A stretch of DNA of 64,000 bases from Talinum fruticosum (GCA_021018815.1 JAITYX010000041.1:1612001-1676000); one strand, 5' to 3'. Positions 24,326-36,660 are shown, counted from the stretch's first letter. Notes: generated by a model not told the origin, from the sequence alone. Made by a program: numbers and translations.

Positions 24326-25910
24326 TGAAGGTTTACTCGGGGAGAGTCCGAGTCATCCTAGAGGGGGGTGAATAGGGTGAGGAAGTAATCTTGTGGAAAT
24401 TCAAACTCTTTTGCCAAGTAAAATGCACAATCCAGGTTCCGAGTCAAAGCGAGTCGAAAAGTAGAGACTCGAAAAGACTGAATAGATAGAAATGGCAAGA
24501 AAGGCAAATGCTTTAAGATAGTCCGAGTCTAGAATGAACTCGGAAAGTAAACACTTAGAGATTACGTGAAAACCCTCCTGGGGCGAGAAAACCACGGACC
24601 GTGTCAATCCGGACATGAAGTCAAATCCACTATTTTGAGTCCACAAAATACCGTGAACTGACCGAACTCGAGTTGCTCCCTTAGACAAATCTATACAAGT
24701 TTTCCTAGACTCGAAATTCCCTTATCCGATCTAGTACTTCCTAGCTGAGATAACCCTTACAGGTAGGGACAACTAAGCTGAGTTAACCCTTACAGCTTAG
24801 TTAAGGGACCTTACAGAGAAAGTAAGAAAGTGTTTGTAACTAAGTACAAGACCTTACAACTCGTAAAGTAATGAATTATAGAGTGGGAGTTGTAAGTAGA
24901 AGATTGAAAGTAAATACAATGACTTTGCTCAAGTATGTGTATTAACAATAGGTTCGACAATCTTCAAGTCTTGTGAAGTGGCTTTTATTTATAGATAACC
25001 GGGCAGAGTAGCCGTTATCTTCATCTGCTGACCGAGAGTCTTCTGTGACCGTTGATAAAAGCTTTACGAGTCACTCGAAAGTATCCGTTGTAATGTGAAC
25101 GTTGGACAACGGTTTAACTCTCTTGGAAGTCCCAAAACCATTGGCGAGTGTCTTGAAAGATAAGGTGGAAACCACCGTTAAGCTTAGCGTTTCGGTTTTC
25201 CAGATTTGGAAATAGACGGCTCCGACACAATCTTCCGGGACTGGAGTAGGGAAGGTGAAAAGCCATGTCTGCTGGTGATTTGACGTTCGAAGCCAGGTTA
25301 CTTTTGTGGTTTGAAAAAGGTGTATCCTCGATTGAATAACCTACAAAAGTAAATCAATTTTGGTTCTCAAAGTATAAAATACTTTGGTCCAAGGTTAGAC
25401 ACGAGATAATAAAATAATTATGATGATTAAACAACTAATTATCCGAGTCGAAGAGAAGTGAAATTTTACGAGTCTAATAACAATGATACTCGAATTCCAT
25501 CCGACTTAGTCTAAGCAATAGATCAAGTTCCATAAAGAATATCGAGTGAGATAACTTGATATAGACTAAGTATGAACAGACTAGAGGTATTGACTCTAAT
25601 GAAAATAGAGCTTATAATCGAAGAAAGATTCTGAGTGAGAAAAGACGAAATACTAGTCTATTCAATCTGCGATAAGTCCGAGTGATGCTTGGACTCGGAA
25701 CAAAGAACCGGTTTTACGAGTCACTTACGAGATAAGCAGAGAAATATAAGAAGTAAAAGCTGTATCACATAGAGAAGATACCATTTTACTTAAAGAAGTT
25801 TACGAGAGTCGAGAGAATGCCTTCGAATAAAAACTCTATAAGTATGAGATGGTTATGCCCGATTTATTTAATGCAACTCGTAAATGCGTTGAGAGGTGTC
25901 TTAGTCTTCA
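24326..25910 (-). repeat. 3' LTR of the Sirevirus-like element
   Basis: 1,585 bp, aligning with 34215-35794 throughout. Differences between the two are unusually often one-base length changes at CGAG/CTCG sites (see findings). Confidence 0.9.
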
Positions 25911-25931
25911 ATCTCCCCTTTTTGATGAAAG
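25911..25931 (-). other. Polypurine tract of the Sirevirus-like element
   Basis: On the minus strand, AAAAAGGGGAGAT lies directly against the TGAAGAC start of the 3' LTR. Confidence 0.8.
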
Positions 25932-26595
25932 GCATTCCATACTTAAACAAAAACTTTGTTAGTAAAAAAATCGACTCGAGTAGTTGCTCATGAGGAAAGT
26001 ATACTTAGTGTATCAAAGCAAGAGGTATATAGTCGGAGCATAAAGTAAAAATGCTTAGCAACGAAATAATGTAAACTCGGAAAAATTATAAACACAAAAA
26101 TCATGTAAGAGAAAGCATTAATTCATTGAACTTAACGAAATTACAAGGGTTAAAAGGAAAACTCCCCTAAACAAGACAACAAGGTTTCGACTCTATTTCT
26201 CCCCCTTGCCTTTTAGCAAAAACAACAACAAAAAGAAGGGAAGAAAAGAGCATTCGAGTACAAATGAGATGTCTGGACAAAAGAAAGAAAGAAAAATTTC
26301 TCCGGAAGAAGCAGAATCGGCGGACCGAGGAATTGTGACTCGGTGGATGGCACCTACGAGGAGAGGGGGATTTCGAGTGGAGGCGGAGGGATTGGAGGTC
26401 CGCCAGACGCGATATGATCTTGACGATGTGCTTGAGCACGGCGGAGGGAGAACCGGTATGATCGTCGGGGGCTCGGCTCCGAGTGGCCGACCCGGAGTGA
26501 GTGGATCGAGGGGTTCTTCCTCGGGAACCTCGATAGGCTGGAGGGGTCCGCTCTGCTCGACCCGCTGGAGTAGCGAGGTCTTCGACCCACCCAGA

Positions 26596-28125
26596 CTACT
26601 GTCCGAGCCGAGTACAGCCTATCCGATCTCGTGGAGCAGGCTGACCCTCGGCAGTTCCCACTACTTCTTCGTGGTGTTCCTCCCCTTGCCCGGAAGGACC
26701 TGCCTCGGCCGCGGGTTCCTCGGCGTCTGCAGCTCTCGCATCTACGGCTTCTTCTTCTTCATCCCCGCTGTCCGAGGAGGTCGGACTCGGGCTCGAAGAC
26801 GCTTTAGACGCGTCTCGAGTCATCATGGTCTCGAGCCGCCTTGGACCTTCTCTCTCGAGGAGCGCGACCAGCTCCTTCTGCTCCTTCACCAGTTCCCTCA
26901 TCTCAAGAACAAGAGACTCGCTGCTCTCGATTTGGGATTGACCAGTCTTTTGGTTGATGGTTAGATTTTGGAGAACAAATTTGAAAGACCGGAGCATGTC
27001 TCCGAAATCGGAGGACACGGAGCTGATCTTGTCCATAAAAGCGGGGGACAAGAGAGCGAGAGAGAGTTTTGGAGGCACCTGAGGTGAAAGCACCACCAGG
27101 TGGAGAGGGGAGAGAAAGAGGGGTTGATTTACGAGTCCGAGGTGGAGAAGGAGGCCTCGGCTCCGAGTTGTGAACCCGGACACCGGGTCGGTTTCTGGTA
27201 TCCGTACCCTGCAGTTCCTTCTTGCCAACAACAACGGCAGCCTCGGCACACGGCGTTTGGGTCCGAGGGGAGAGGAACTTGGAATTGTTTGAAAACAAGG
27301 GTCGAGAAGAGCACCGAAAGGAAGGGAGGTGGTCTTCTTGGATTGAAGTTGAGCTGGCACAGTGGCCATCCGCTCAATGATGGAGGGGAAGAGGTCTACT
27401 TCATAGCCCTCAAGAATGTCAAAGAGAGCTTTGAGGTGCTTGGAGTTGGGGTTCTCCTTGCTTGGAATGCTGTGAGAAAAAGGTTCTCATCGGTAGAAAG
27501 CACGAAGGCGAGCTTCGACTTCAAGCGAGTCACGAAAAGTTTTTCCGGGACTCGGGGAACTCTTTGGCGTATTTTTCAAAGAAGTCGTCGGCGACTTCGG
27601 TGAAGGGAATGGGGTTGGTGTTCAAGAAAAGAGAGGAGACCATGAACAAGCGGTGGAGGAGAGAGGTGTTGATGCGAACGGTTATGTTACGAAGCCCGGA
27701 GGTTAGAAAATTTTCGGAGTGGGTGAGGTGAGTATAAAACTCGAAACGAGTTCGGGATAGATGAACTCGCTGAAACACGAGGAAGTGGTATGCTCCGGTG
27801 GTTTGAATGTGGGACAACCAAGAAAATTTGGTTGTTGGAAAAAATTTGTCGTCTAGCGCAAGGTCTTTGGGTGACAATGGGTTTGGAGGGGTTGAGCGTT
27901 ACGGCTTATTGGTGCGAGGCTTTTTGGAAGAGGAGGAGACCGGAAGTCGGGATGGTTTTCTCTTTTAGGCATATTGAAAGAAGGAAGGAAAGATGAAACT
28001 TTCGAGTAGGAAAGAGAAAGAGAGGTAGAAGAGAAGAAACGAAAAAGATGTAGAAGAAAAAGATGAGAGCGATCGAAACTTACGAGAGATGGCTTCTTTG
28101 ACGCTTGAAGAACTTCACGGATCAC
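26596..28125 (-). pseudogene. Broken third ORF (env-like region) of the Sirevirus-like element
   Basis: Between the pol stop (28599) and the 3' LTR lie about 2.7 kb, which ordinary copia elements lack. Minus-strand open pieces are 28125-27853 (90 codons), 27877-27530 (115) and 27369-26596 (257), in different frames. The last has a heptad-like charged helix (SESLVLEMRELVKEQKELVA, about residues 150-175). An acidic, low-complexity tail (SDSGDEEEEAVDA) follows, then an alanine/glutamate-rich end. Sireviruses are known for an additional 'env-like' ORF here, often with a coiled coil near its end; its function is unproven. I see no clear signal peptide or transmembrane segment. The + strand frame of 252 codons over 26206-26964 is its antisense shadow. 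Confidence 0.6.
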
Positions 28126-28598
28126 TTGTTCACGTAGAAATCTTCCATGAAAAGTTTCGTTTAAGAGAGATTGAATGTAGAGTACCGAGACGAAGATGAA
28201 TAGGCGCTATTTATAAAAGAATAGAAGCCCGTCAACTATCCGTTAAGTATAACTCCGTTCGACCCGGCTTGTCCATCAGTCACCAAAGACCGGTGTGACG
28301 GTTCTCTTCAACGGTTAAGATTCCAACGGTTAGAAATCCACGGCTAATATCCGATCACGGCGCTCGAGAGAGAGAGAAAGATTTTGAAAATATGATCCGA
28401 AACTCTCCACTGTTCTAGAGATAGTTTCGGAAAATTTGAAGTCCAAGTTTCTCTACGTCCGAGTTTGACTCGGAATGGTTTCGAGTGACTCGAAACACGA
28501 AATAACTACCATCCCGAGTATCACTGAATCAATCGAGCTAATGGTTATTATTAAAAGTGAGAACACATAACACGAATTATGCAATGGATAACATATAA

Positions 28599-29835
28599 TT
28601 AAGCATTTAACATACCAAGCTTATTCCGAATAAAACAAAGCTGATCTTCTCCAAGAGGCTTAGTAAAGATATCAGCCAATTGAAGGTTAGTAGGAATGAA
28701 CTCAAGTTCAATATCACCTTTTACGAGTGATCGCGTAGGAAGTGATATCGACCTCGATATGCTTTGTTTTCGAGTCTTCGGACGGGATTCTTGGTGATGC
28801 TGATTGCGCTTTGGTTGTCACACTTGATTGGAGCCGAGTTGAGGAATAGTCCAAGATCCTTCAAGTGTTGCTTAATCCATAGAATCCGAGCGCAACGAGC
28901 TCCAGCTGCAATATATTCAGCTTCGGCGAGTTGATAAAGCTACTGAGTTCTACTTCTTTGAGTGCCAAGATATTAGGGATTGACCCGAAATTGGCAAGCT
29001 CCGGATGTGCTTTTTCGATCAACTTTGTATCCTACGTAGTTTGTGTCCGAGTATCCAGGTAAGAGTCGGTTCGAGTCTCCGGAATACCATAGACCTAAAT
29101 TCCGAGTACTGCAAGATATCCGAATATTTTTTCACTAGCGGTGAGATGTGATTCTTTTGGGTTAGCTTGAAATCTTGCGCATAGGCAAACACTCGAACAT
29201 TGTATCCGGCCTGCTGGAAGTAAGATATAGCAAAGAACCAATCAGACCTCGATAGAGTTTCGATCTATTGCTTTACCTTTCTCATCCGAGTCAAGCTTTA
29301 TACTCGCTTGCTCATAGGGGTAGATGCGTGCTTTGCATCTTGAAGTTTGTATTTCTTCAGCGGTTCCTTGGTGTACTTTGATTGATGAACAAAGATTCCA
29401 TCTTTGTCTTGTTTGATTTGTAATCCAAGGAAGAAATTGAGTTCTCCCATCATACTCATTTGCAATTCTTGACTTATCAACTCGAGAAAATTCTCGGCAC
29501 GTAAATTCATTAGTAGCACCGAAAATAATATCATCAACATAGATTTGAACAATAAGGAAATCTTTCCCCTTGGTCTTTATGAAGAGAGTCTTGTCGATCC
29601 GACCTCTTTTAAAATCATTTTCAACCAAGAAGCTACTCGAGTCTTTCATACCAAGCTCGAGGTGCTTGTTTAAGACCATAGAGAGCCTTTTGAAGTTTGA
29701 AAACATGATTTGGAAATTCTGAGTTTTCAAAACCAGGAGCCTGCTCAACATAGACTTCTTCTTCAATAAAACCATTGAGAAATGCACACTTAACATCCAT
29801 TTGATATAATTTAATATGCATGCTTGGATGCAAAT
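28599..29835 (-). pseudogene. Reverse transcriptase and RNase H of the Sirevirus-like element
   Basis: The RT copies element RNA into DNA in the virus-like particle. Read on the minus strand, 29833-29633 carries the RVT_2 pieces [14 protein letters not shown] and [17 protein letters not shown]. The catalytic YVDD is intact at 29541-29530 (followed by IIFGATNE). After a frameshift, 29552-29298 gives GELNFFLGLQIKQ and the KYTKEPLKK connection region. RNase H follows in decayed form to an end reading LADIFTKPL ... KLGMLNA and the stop at 28599. Several frameshifts split the frame into at least four pieces. Confidence 0.85.
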
Positions 29836-32604
29836 GCCAACGAGTATTCTAATAGCTTCGATTCGGCTATAGGTGCAAAGGTTTCCCTACAATCAATTCC
29901 TTCTTCTTGATTGTAACCTTGAGCCACAAGTCTAGCCTTGTTTCGACTACCACTCTACCCTCATCCAGTTTGTTCTTGAAAACCCATTTGGTTCCTATAA
30001 CTGGGTGGTCGGAAGGTCGGTTGGTCGAGTCCGGACTTGGTTTCTCTTGAATTGATTGAGTTCCTCTTGCATGGCTTCTACCCATTCAGGTTCATTAAGG
30101 GCCTCTAGTGCATTTTGGGTTCAGTTAATGAAATGAATGCAGTGAATGCACATAGATTATGTAGAGAGGAACGAGTTCTTACCCCATTGTTGATATCGAA
30201 ATGATGTTTTCTTGGGGATGATTGGAAGTAAATTTGAATGCTTTACCAGTTCTTTGATTCACCAGGTTTGTGGGCTGAGCTGCTTGATCTTCGAAGCTTG
30301 TTCGAGTCTTCCTCTTCATTAACTTGTTCGTTACGAGCGAGCTCTTGAATTGTCTCATTATGAGTTTCCTCGTTACGAGTGACTTCATTCCGAGTAGGTT
30401 GAGTCCGAGTCTTGGTAGGCTCGGCTTCGTCATCATCTTTTACGAGCTTCGATTCGAGTATGAAGACTCACTTGGCTTCTCCTGTTCAAGCTCATCAAAC
30501 ACTACGTGGATGCTTTCTTCCACTTTGTTAATTTGCTTATTGAAGATGCGATAAGCTTTGCTATGAGAGGAGTAACCCATAAAAATACCTTCGTCGACCA
30601 GAGCATCAAACTTGGTCGGATGATCCTTACCATTGTTGTGAACGAAGCACTTACATCCGAATGGTCCGAAATAGGAAATATTTGGCTTCTTCCCTTGGTA
30701 GAGCTCATAAGGTGTTTTCTTCAGAATGGGTCCGATGAGGCATCTATTTAGAGTGTAGTTAGGCTGTGTTGACTTGCCTCTGCCCGGAAATAGTAAGGCA
30801 AGTTGTGCTCAATCATCATCGTCCTTGCTATTTCTTCAAGGGTTCTGTTCTTTCTCTCTACTACTCCATTCTGTTGAGGAGTTCTGGGTGCTTGAGAAGT
30901 TATGAGAGATTCCATTGTTGTCACGAGAACTCGAGAATTCGAGTAATCGAACTCTCTTCCATGGTCGGTTCGAATCCTCCGGATCCGAGTCCGAGACTCA
31001 ACTTGAATTTTTCTGCAGAGCTTGTTGAACTCCTTGAAAGCTTCATGTTTGTGCTTAAGAAAACACACCCAGGTAAATCGTGAATAATCATCAATAACAA
31101 CAAGTATGTAAGATTTACCTCAGAGACTCTTCACGGGGATTTCACCACATAAGTCCATATCCGATAATTCAAGCACTTTGGATGTGGAAACTGTCTTCAG
31201 AGATTTGAATGAAGATCGACTTGTTTCCCTCGGTGCATGCTTCACATACTTTGTCTTTCTCAAAAATACGGTTAGGTAAACCCCTAACTAGACCATTAGA
31301 TGCCAATTTCTTGATAGTATGCATGCTAATATGGCCTAATCTACGATGCCAAGTCCATGAATCATCATGGAGAGATGCTTTTAAGCAAGATAAATTCGAC
31401 TTGGGTTAGAAAGAGGAATGATGTAAGTATTACCCGATCTCTTACCTGAAAGCTTGATCTCTTTGGTAGAGACATCGGAAATAGTGCAATTGGTGCGAGT
31501 GAATCTTACCTCTTGACCTTTGTCACATAGTTGAGAGATGTTGAGTAGATTATATTTTAATCCCTTGACAAGATAGACTGGACTGACCAGATTGCTTCCT
31601 TTTCCAATCTTGCCAATCCCCACTATCTTGCCTTTGCTATCATCTCCAAATGTGACTTTTCCTCCTTTATGTCTTTTCAACTCGAGAAAAGAGTCCCGCA
31701 TCTCCGACATATGGCGTGAACATCCACTTGTCAAGGTACCAGTGTCCTTTTGATCTCTTCAAGTGACCTGCAAAACAAAGAGAATCTAACCCTTCTCACT
31801 TCCTCTAACGAACCCAGTAACATTCCTTACTGTGGTCCTTTTTGAGGAAGAAGGTGTTTTGGAACCCAGATTTGAATGACTTTGGGTTTTGTCCGATTCC
31901 GAGTCTTCCTCTCGGGAAGCCGAGTTTGTGTCTCTTTCTTTTTGAAAACTTTTCCTTTTGAAACAGGAGAGAATGGTTTCTTTTTGTAAACGAGTTATAG
32001 GCTGAGTCCTTCTTTCATTTACGTGAATGGGACCATGCTCGGCTTTCCTAAACTTCACGGTTCGGAATCATTTTTAAACAGTTCCGAGTAGGAATTTGAT
32101 TCCTCTTCTCTGTTGAAACCAAGACCTTCTTTTCGAAAGGAGACACATTGTGATCCTAAGAGCATGTCAAGGTTTTTCGACCTTGAGTAAATTTTAAAAC
32201 CAGATCTTGAGACTCGGTGAGCTTCGTTTTAGTTGCTCATTTTCTTTCTGAGTAACTCGGACTCGGTCTCATTAGTTTGAGCACTAGTCTTGAGTTCTCC
32301 GAGTGTGAGTCTCGGTTTTTCAATTCGTTTTTCAAAGAATTGCTCTCGGATGAAATTGACTCAAGTTGTTCTTTGAAATGGGAAGAATCGAATTGGACTT
32401 TTCTTCCAAAGTAAAAATGTATTTAGCTAAATCAACTTTGGAGAATTTGAGGAAGTAATCTATTACCTCTTGAGGGTTAGTTTCCTCATTGTCCGAGTCC
32501 GAGTCTAACTCCTTTCAGCCTTCGAGTCGAAATTACCATCGGACATTTTGAGTCGTCCGAGTCCTCATCATCTTCGATGAATCCTCATCGCTCCATGTTG
32601 CCAT
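29836..32604 (-). pseudogene. Protease and integrase region of the Sirevirus-like element
   Basis: The aspartic protease motif lies near 31735-31710. WYLD and SGCSRHMS are present but separated by one extra base in the active-site codons. A further 117-codon piece (31734-31381) has the GLKYNLLNISQLCD strand typical of this region. The integrase zinc finger and core follow between about 31400 and 30700; the best piece (31068-30748) contains APRTPQQNGVVERKNRTLEE, which carries the catalytic glutamate. Further decayed pieces between 30436 and 29867 link integrase to RT and include a GTKWVFKNK motif. Multiple frameshifts interrupt it. Confidence 0.85.
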
Positions 32605-33166
32605 TAGACTCGGCAAAGCCGACTCGAACCGAACGGGTCAACCCGAACGACCCGAAACCCAAACCGAACCGACATCCGAAACAAGTAGAACCAATTTTGA
32701 CCCGAAAACCGAAATGAACCGACCCGAAATGATCCAAACCGAAACCGACCCGAATGCAAAATGACTCGAACCGAAATCGAACCGAACCCAAAATGACCCG
32801 AACCGAATCGGATCCGAATCAATTTAACTCGAATAAAAGTGACCCAACCCACATTTTTTTGTTGGGTCTCTCGGGATGAACTTTTGTGCCTATAATGATA
32901 CAATTTTGAATCGATTTTTGACCCAAAAAGTGACCCGATTACAACTAGATCCGAAATTAACCCGAATCGAACCCGAATGAGATTGACCCGAAGTTGAACC
33001 GAACCGAAGTTGACCTGAACCGAAACTAAACAAACCCGAACAAGATCGACCCAAAGTTGACCCGAACCGAAGTTGACCCGAACCCAAAACCGAACCGGAC
33101 CCGAACAAGATTGACCCGAAGTTAACCCGAACCGAACCCGAACCGAATGACCCGATTGCAGGTATA
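32605..33166. mobile_element. hAT-type MITE inserted in the Sirevirus-like gag
   Basis: The 562 bp insertion is flanked by an exact 8 bp duplication, GTTGCCAT (32597-32604 and 33167-33174). Removing it rejoins the gag reading frame ...KAMMAT-WSDED across one copy of the duplication. The ends TAGACTCGGCAAA and (reverse complement) TATACCTGCAATC are imperfect inverted repeats of the hAT kind. The body is almost entirely a degenerate repeat of the word 'gacccgaaccgaa'. Gly/Phe/Ser-rich open frames across it are translations of this repeat. Confidence 0.85.
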
Positions 33167-33174
33167 GTTGCCAT

Positions 33175-34155
33175 CATGGCTTTCTTCTTCTTTCTGTCCC
33201 TTTTCCTTTTCGGACAGTCTTTGACTATGTGGTCTTTGCTGCCACACTCGAAACACCCGGAATTCTTAGATAAAGATAACTTTGAAGGAGAGGAAAACTT
33301 ACCTTTTCTCGCCTCTCTTATCTTTCTTGTAGAATTCTTCTTTTGGCCTTTTGTCCCATCTTTTGTGCTTCATCATTCTCTTGAAGCCTCTTGCAATGAG
33401 TGCCATGGGATCGTCTTCGAGTCGAAGAGCTCGAATTGCTTCTTTGGATTCCGAGGCTTTAAGTGCTATGTTTCTTTTGGTACTTCCCTCAGCATCCTCT
33501 TCTTCTAGATGGATTTCGTGAGTTAGAAGCTTTCCGATGAGCTCGTCCGGCTTTAAGAGTAAGAGGTTCCGAGCTTCCTCTATGGCAGTCACCTTCGGAC
33601 CCCATCTTCTTTTGGGTAGACTTCGAGTATCTTTCCGCACATTTCCTCGTGTGTGATCTTCTTACCCGGAGACTTGAGATTATTGGTAATCTCGATAAAC
33701 CGAATGAACATCCGAGTAATGTTCTCTTCCGGCTCCATCTTGAATAGCTCATATTTATGAAGATATTGACTAATCTTCGCTTGTCCGACCTGGCTTGTGC
33801 CTTCATAAGTGTTGACCAAGTGTGTCCTACATTTCTTTTGCTGTGTCGCAGGTAGACACCCGATTGTATTCCTTTGAGTTAATGTCACACATCAGAATGT
33901 TCATTGCCTTGAAGTTCTTTCGAACTTCTCGCTTCGCCTGGAGTGAATTCAGCCTTTGTCTTGGGAATGATTCTGAATTCATCTGTCTTCATTGGAATGT
34001 AGTTTCCTTGTCGTATGATTTCCCATACATCTTCATCATGGTCCATGAGGAAACATTCCATAAGCTTCTTCCAATGCCCAAAGTTTGATCCTTTGAATTT
34101 TGGTGGCCTCGTTGGAAGATCTTCCTTCATCGAACTCTCCGGTGTTCCGAGCCAT
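33175..34155 (-). pseudogene. Gag of the Sirevirus-like element
   Basis: Structural protein of the element's particle. The likely start is the ATG whose complement is at 34153-34155 (MARNTGEFDEG). After one frameshift, KFKGSNFGHWKKLMECFL (34100-34045) begins the copia gag domain. The middle (33888-33589) has LVNTYEGTSQV and KYELFKMEPEENITRMF, matching the UBN2 family. A second half (33640-33299) has LTHEIHLEEEDA. A CCHC zinc knuckle, CFECGSKDHIVKDC, is intact at about 33250-33205. Its tail, KKKAMMAT, is cut by the hAT-type insertion. At least two frameshifts. Confidence 0.85.
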
Positions 34156-34200
34156 TTGATCTTTAGACCTTTGGATGGTTAGATCCTTTCCGAAAGGCTA

Positions 34201-34213
34201 GGCTCGATACCAA
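34201..34213 (-). other. Primer-binding site of the Sirevirus-like element
   Basis: Minus strand TGGTATCGAGCC, close to the initiator-methionine tRNA site TGGTATCAGAGC, directly inside the 5' LTR. Confidence 0.8.
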
Positions 34214-34214
34214 T

Positions 34215-35794
34215 TGAAGGTTTGCTCGGGGAGAGTCCGAGTCACCATATAGGGGGTGAATAGGGTGAGGAAGTAATCTTGTGGAAATTCAAACTCTTTT
34301 GCCAAGTAAAATGCACAATCCAGGTTCGAGTCAAAACGAGTCGGAAAAGTAGAGACTCGGAAAGACCGAATAGATAGAAATGGCAAGAAAGGCAAATGCT
34401 TTAAGATAGTCCGAGTCTAGAATGAACTCGGAAAGTAAACACTTAGAGATTACGTGGAAACCCTCCCGGGGCAAAAACCACGGACCGTGTCAATCCGGAC
34501 ACGAAGTCAAATCCACTATTTTGAGTCCACAAAATACCGTGAACCGACCGAACCCGAGTTGCTCCCTTAGACAACTCTATACAAGTTTTCCTAGACTCGA
34601 AATTCCCTTATCCGATCTAGTACTTCCTAGCTGAGATAACCCTTACAGCTAGGGACAACTAAGCTGAGTTAACCCTTACAGCTTAGTCAAGGGACCTTAT
34701 AGAGAAAGTAAGAAAGTGTTTGTAACTAAGTACAAGACCTTACAACTCGAAAGTAATGAATTACAGAGTGGGAGTTGTAAGTAGAAGATTGAAAGTACAT
34801 ACAATGACTTTGCTCAAGTATGTGTATTAACAATAGGTTCAACAATCTTCAAGTCTTGTGAAGTGGCTTCTATTTATAGATAACCAGGCAGAGTAGCCGT
34901 TATCTTCATCTCGCTGACCGAGAGTCTTCTGTGACCGTTGATAAAAGATTTCGAGTCACTCGTAAAGTATCCGTTGTAATGTGAACGTTGGACAACAGTT
35001 TAACTCTCTTGGAAGTCCCAAAACCATTGGCGAGTGTCTTGAAAGATAAGGTGGAAACCACCGTTAAGCTTAGCGTTTCGGTTTTCAGATTTGGAAACAG
35101 ACAGCTCCGACACAATCTTCCGGGACTCGGAGTAGGGAAGGTGAAAAGCCATGTCTGCTGGTGATTTGACGTTATGAAGCCGGTTACTTTTGTGGTTTGA
35201 AAAAGGTGTATCCTCGATTGAATAACCTACAAAAGTAAATCAATTTTGGTTCTCAAAGTATAAAATACTTTGGTCCAAGGTTAGACACAGATAATAAAAT
35301 AATTATGATGATTAAACAACTAATTATCCGAGTCGAAGAGAAGTGAAATTTTCCGAGTCTAATAACAATGATACTCGGAATTCCATCCGACTTAGTCTAA
35401 GCAATAGATCAAGTTCCATAAAGAATATCAAAGTGAGATAACTTGATATAGACTAAGTATGAACAGACTAGAGGTATTGACTCTAACGAAAATAGAGCTT
35501 ATAATTAGAAGAAAGATTCTGAGTGAGAAAAGACGAAATACTAGTCTATTCAATCTGCGATAAGTCTCGAGTGATGCTTGGACTCGGAACAAAGAACCGG
35601 TTTTCGAGTCACTTACGGATAAGTAGAGAAATATAAGAAGTAAAAGCTGTATCACTTAGAGAAGATACCATTTTACTTAAAGAAGTTTCGAGAGTCGGAG
35701 AATGCCTTCGAATGAAAACTCTATAAGTATGAGATGGTTATACCTGATTCATTTAATGCAACTCGAAATGCGTTGAGAGGTGTCCGAGTCTTCA
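34215..35794 (-). repeat. 5' LTR of the Sirevirus-like element
   Basis: 1,580 bp with TGAAG...CTTCA ends; aligns with 24326-25910. It should contain the element's promoter on the minus strand, but I did not place a TATA box. Confidence 0.9.
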
Positions 35795-35799
35795 ACATA

Positions 35800-36535
35800 T
35801 TTGAAGATAACATCATGTATATCATGGATGAGCATTTGGATTTCCTTTGCCTCTCTCTCTTTGACCCAAACAAGGAAAAAAAAGAGTTTATAATAGCCTT
35901 GTATCACTATATAGTTTATCTACCGATACTCCCTATGGGGTGATCACGGGTGATTGAGCTTTGTTATTTTTGGGCCTAGGCCGTGACCAAAAGATACACA
36001 TTTTGGATATCCCCGCACTTTAATGATTAGTCAAATCTTTGACGAGTGGTCTATGCACTTGTGATAGGACATGTCTGTACTCTAATTCATGACCTTACCT
36101 CGGTAATAAGGCCACATTTTTCCAAGTATATAAAATTCAGGCCAGGCAAACAGGGGATTCAATTTGGATATGGGTCACGCGTAGTTCAAGTTGCGCCATA
36201 TTTTGGTTAACAACTTTTTGAATCTGGTCGGTTTTAGATAGGACAATGATTAGTTTAGGTCGAGTTTGAATTAACCGATGTTTGGTCCAATAAAACAACT
36301 TTGTGGAAAATTTTACGTCACTTATAGTTCCTTTCTAGTAAATTCAGATTTTATGTCTACTTTCTAAGATAACATATTTCAAATGTTAGATCAGGTATGA
36401 GTATGGATCATTCAATTTGGATTTTAGATTTCGTATTAGTTTTACCATGTCTACAAATAAATTTAATTATGCCATTTTCAACTTCAATTCGACATTTTAA
36501 CTCTTTTACTCTATATAATAAAATACAAGTATGGA
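35800..36535. other. Intergenic stretch, no gene seen
   Basis: No recognisable coding sequence or element end. Confidence 0.55.
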
Positions 36536-36540
36536 ACCAA

Positions 36541-36660
36541 TGAAGTCATGACTTAGTGGTCAAGACCGAGGTCTTGAGTATATTAGATCTCATGTTCGAT
36601 TCCCCCTCTTTATTATATTGTACTTCCCTATGTGGCTTCTCTGCACACACAAAAAAACAA
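36541..36660 (+). mobile_element. Candidate tRNA-derived SINE
   Basis: An A-box-like TTAGTGGTCAAG (36553-36564) and a B-box-like TGTTCGATTCC (36593-36603) stand at tRNA-like spacing. A short body and A-rich tract (about 36643-36672) follow. These are the parts of a plant SINE. No target duplication was confirmed, so boundaries are approximate. Confidence 0.45.

Larger units (their letters stand above)
24326..35794 (-). mobile_element. Sirevirus-like Ty1/copia retrotransposon
   Basis: An 11.47 kb element bounded by direct LTRs with TGAAG...CTTCA ends. It is flanked by near-identical 5 bp duplications (GCATA at 24321-24325, ACATA at 35795-35799). In minus-strand order: 5' LTR, primer site, gag with zinc knuckle, protease, integrase, reverse transcriptase, RNase H, then about 2.7 kb with a further broken ORF, polypurine tract and 3' LTR. 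The order integrase before reverse transcriptase defines copia. The extra region after pol and the wording of the RT-RNase H linker (MSMMGELNFFLGLQIKQ) fit Sireviruses. Frameshifts and stops are present throughout, so this copy is not autonomous. Confidence 0.9.

Noticed and set aside
26206..26964. 252-codon open frame on the + strand
   Set aside because: It lies antisense to the better-supported third ORF of the minus-strand Sirevirus-like element and has Arg/Gly/Ser-rich shadow composition.
32585..33177. Phe/Gly/Ser/Arg-rich frames that look like a repeat protein
   Set aside because: They translate the 'gacccgaaccgaa' repeat body of a hAT-type MITE that has an 8 bp target duplication.
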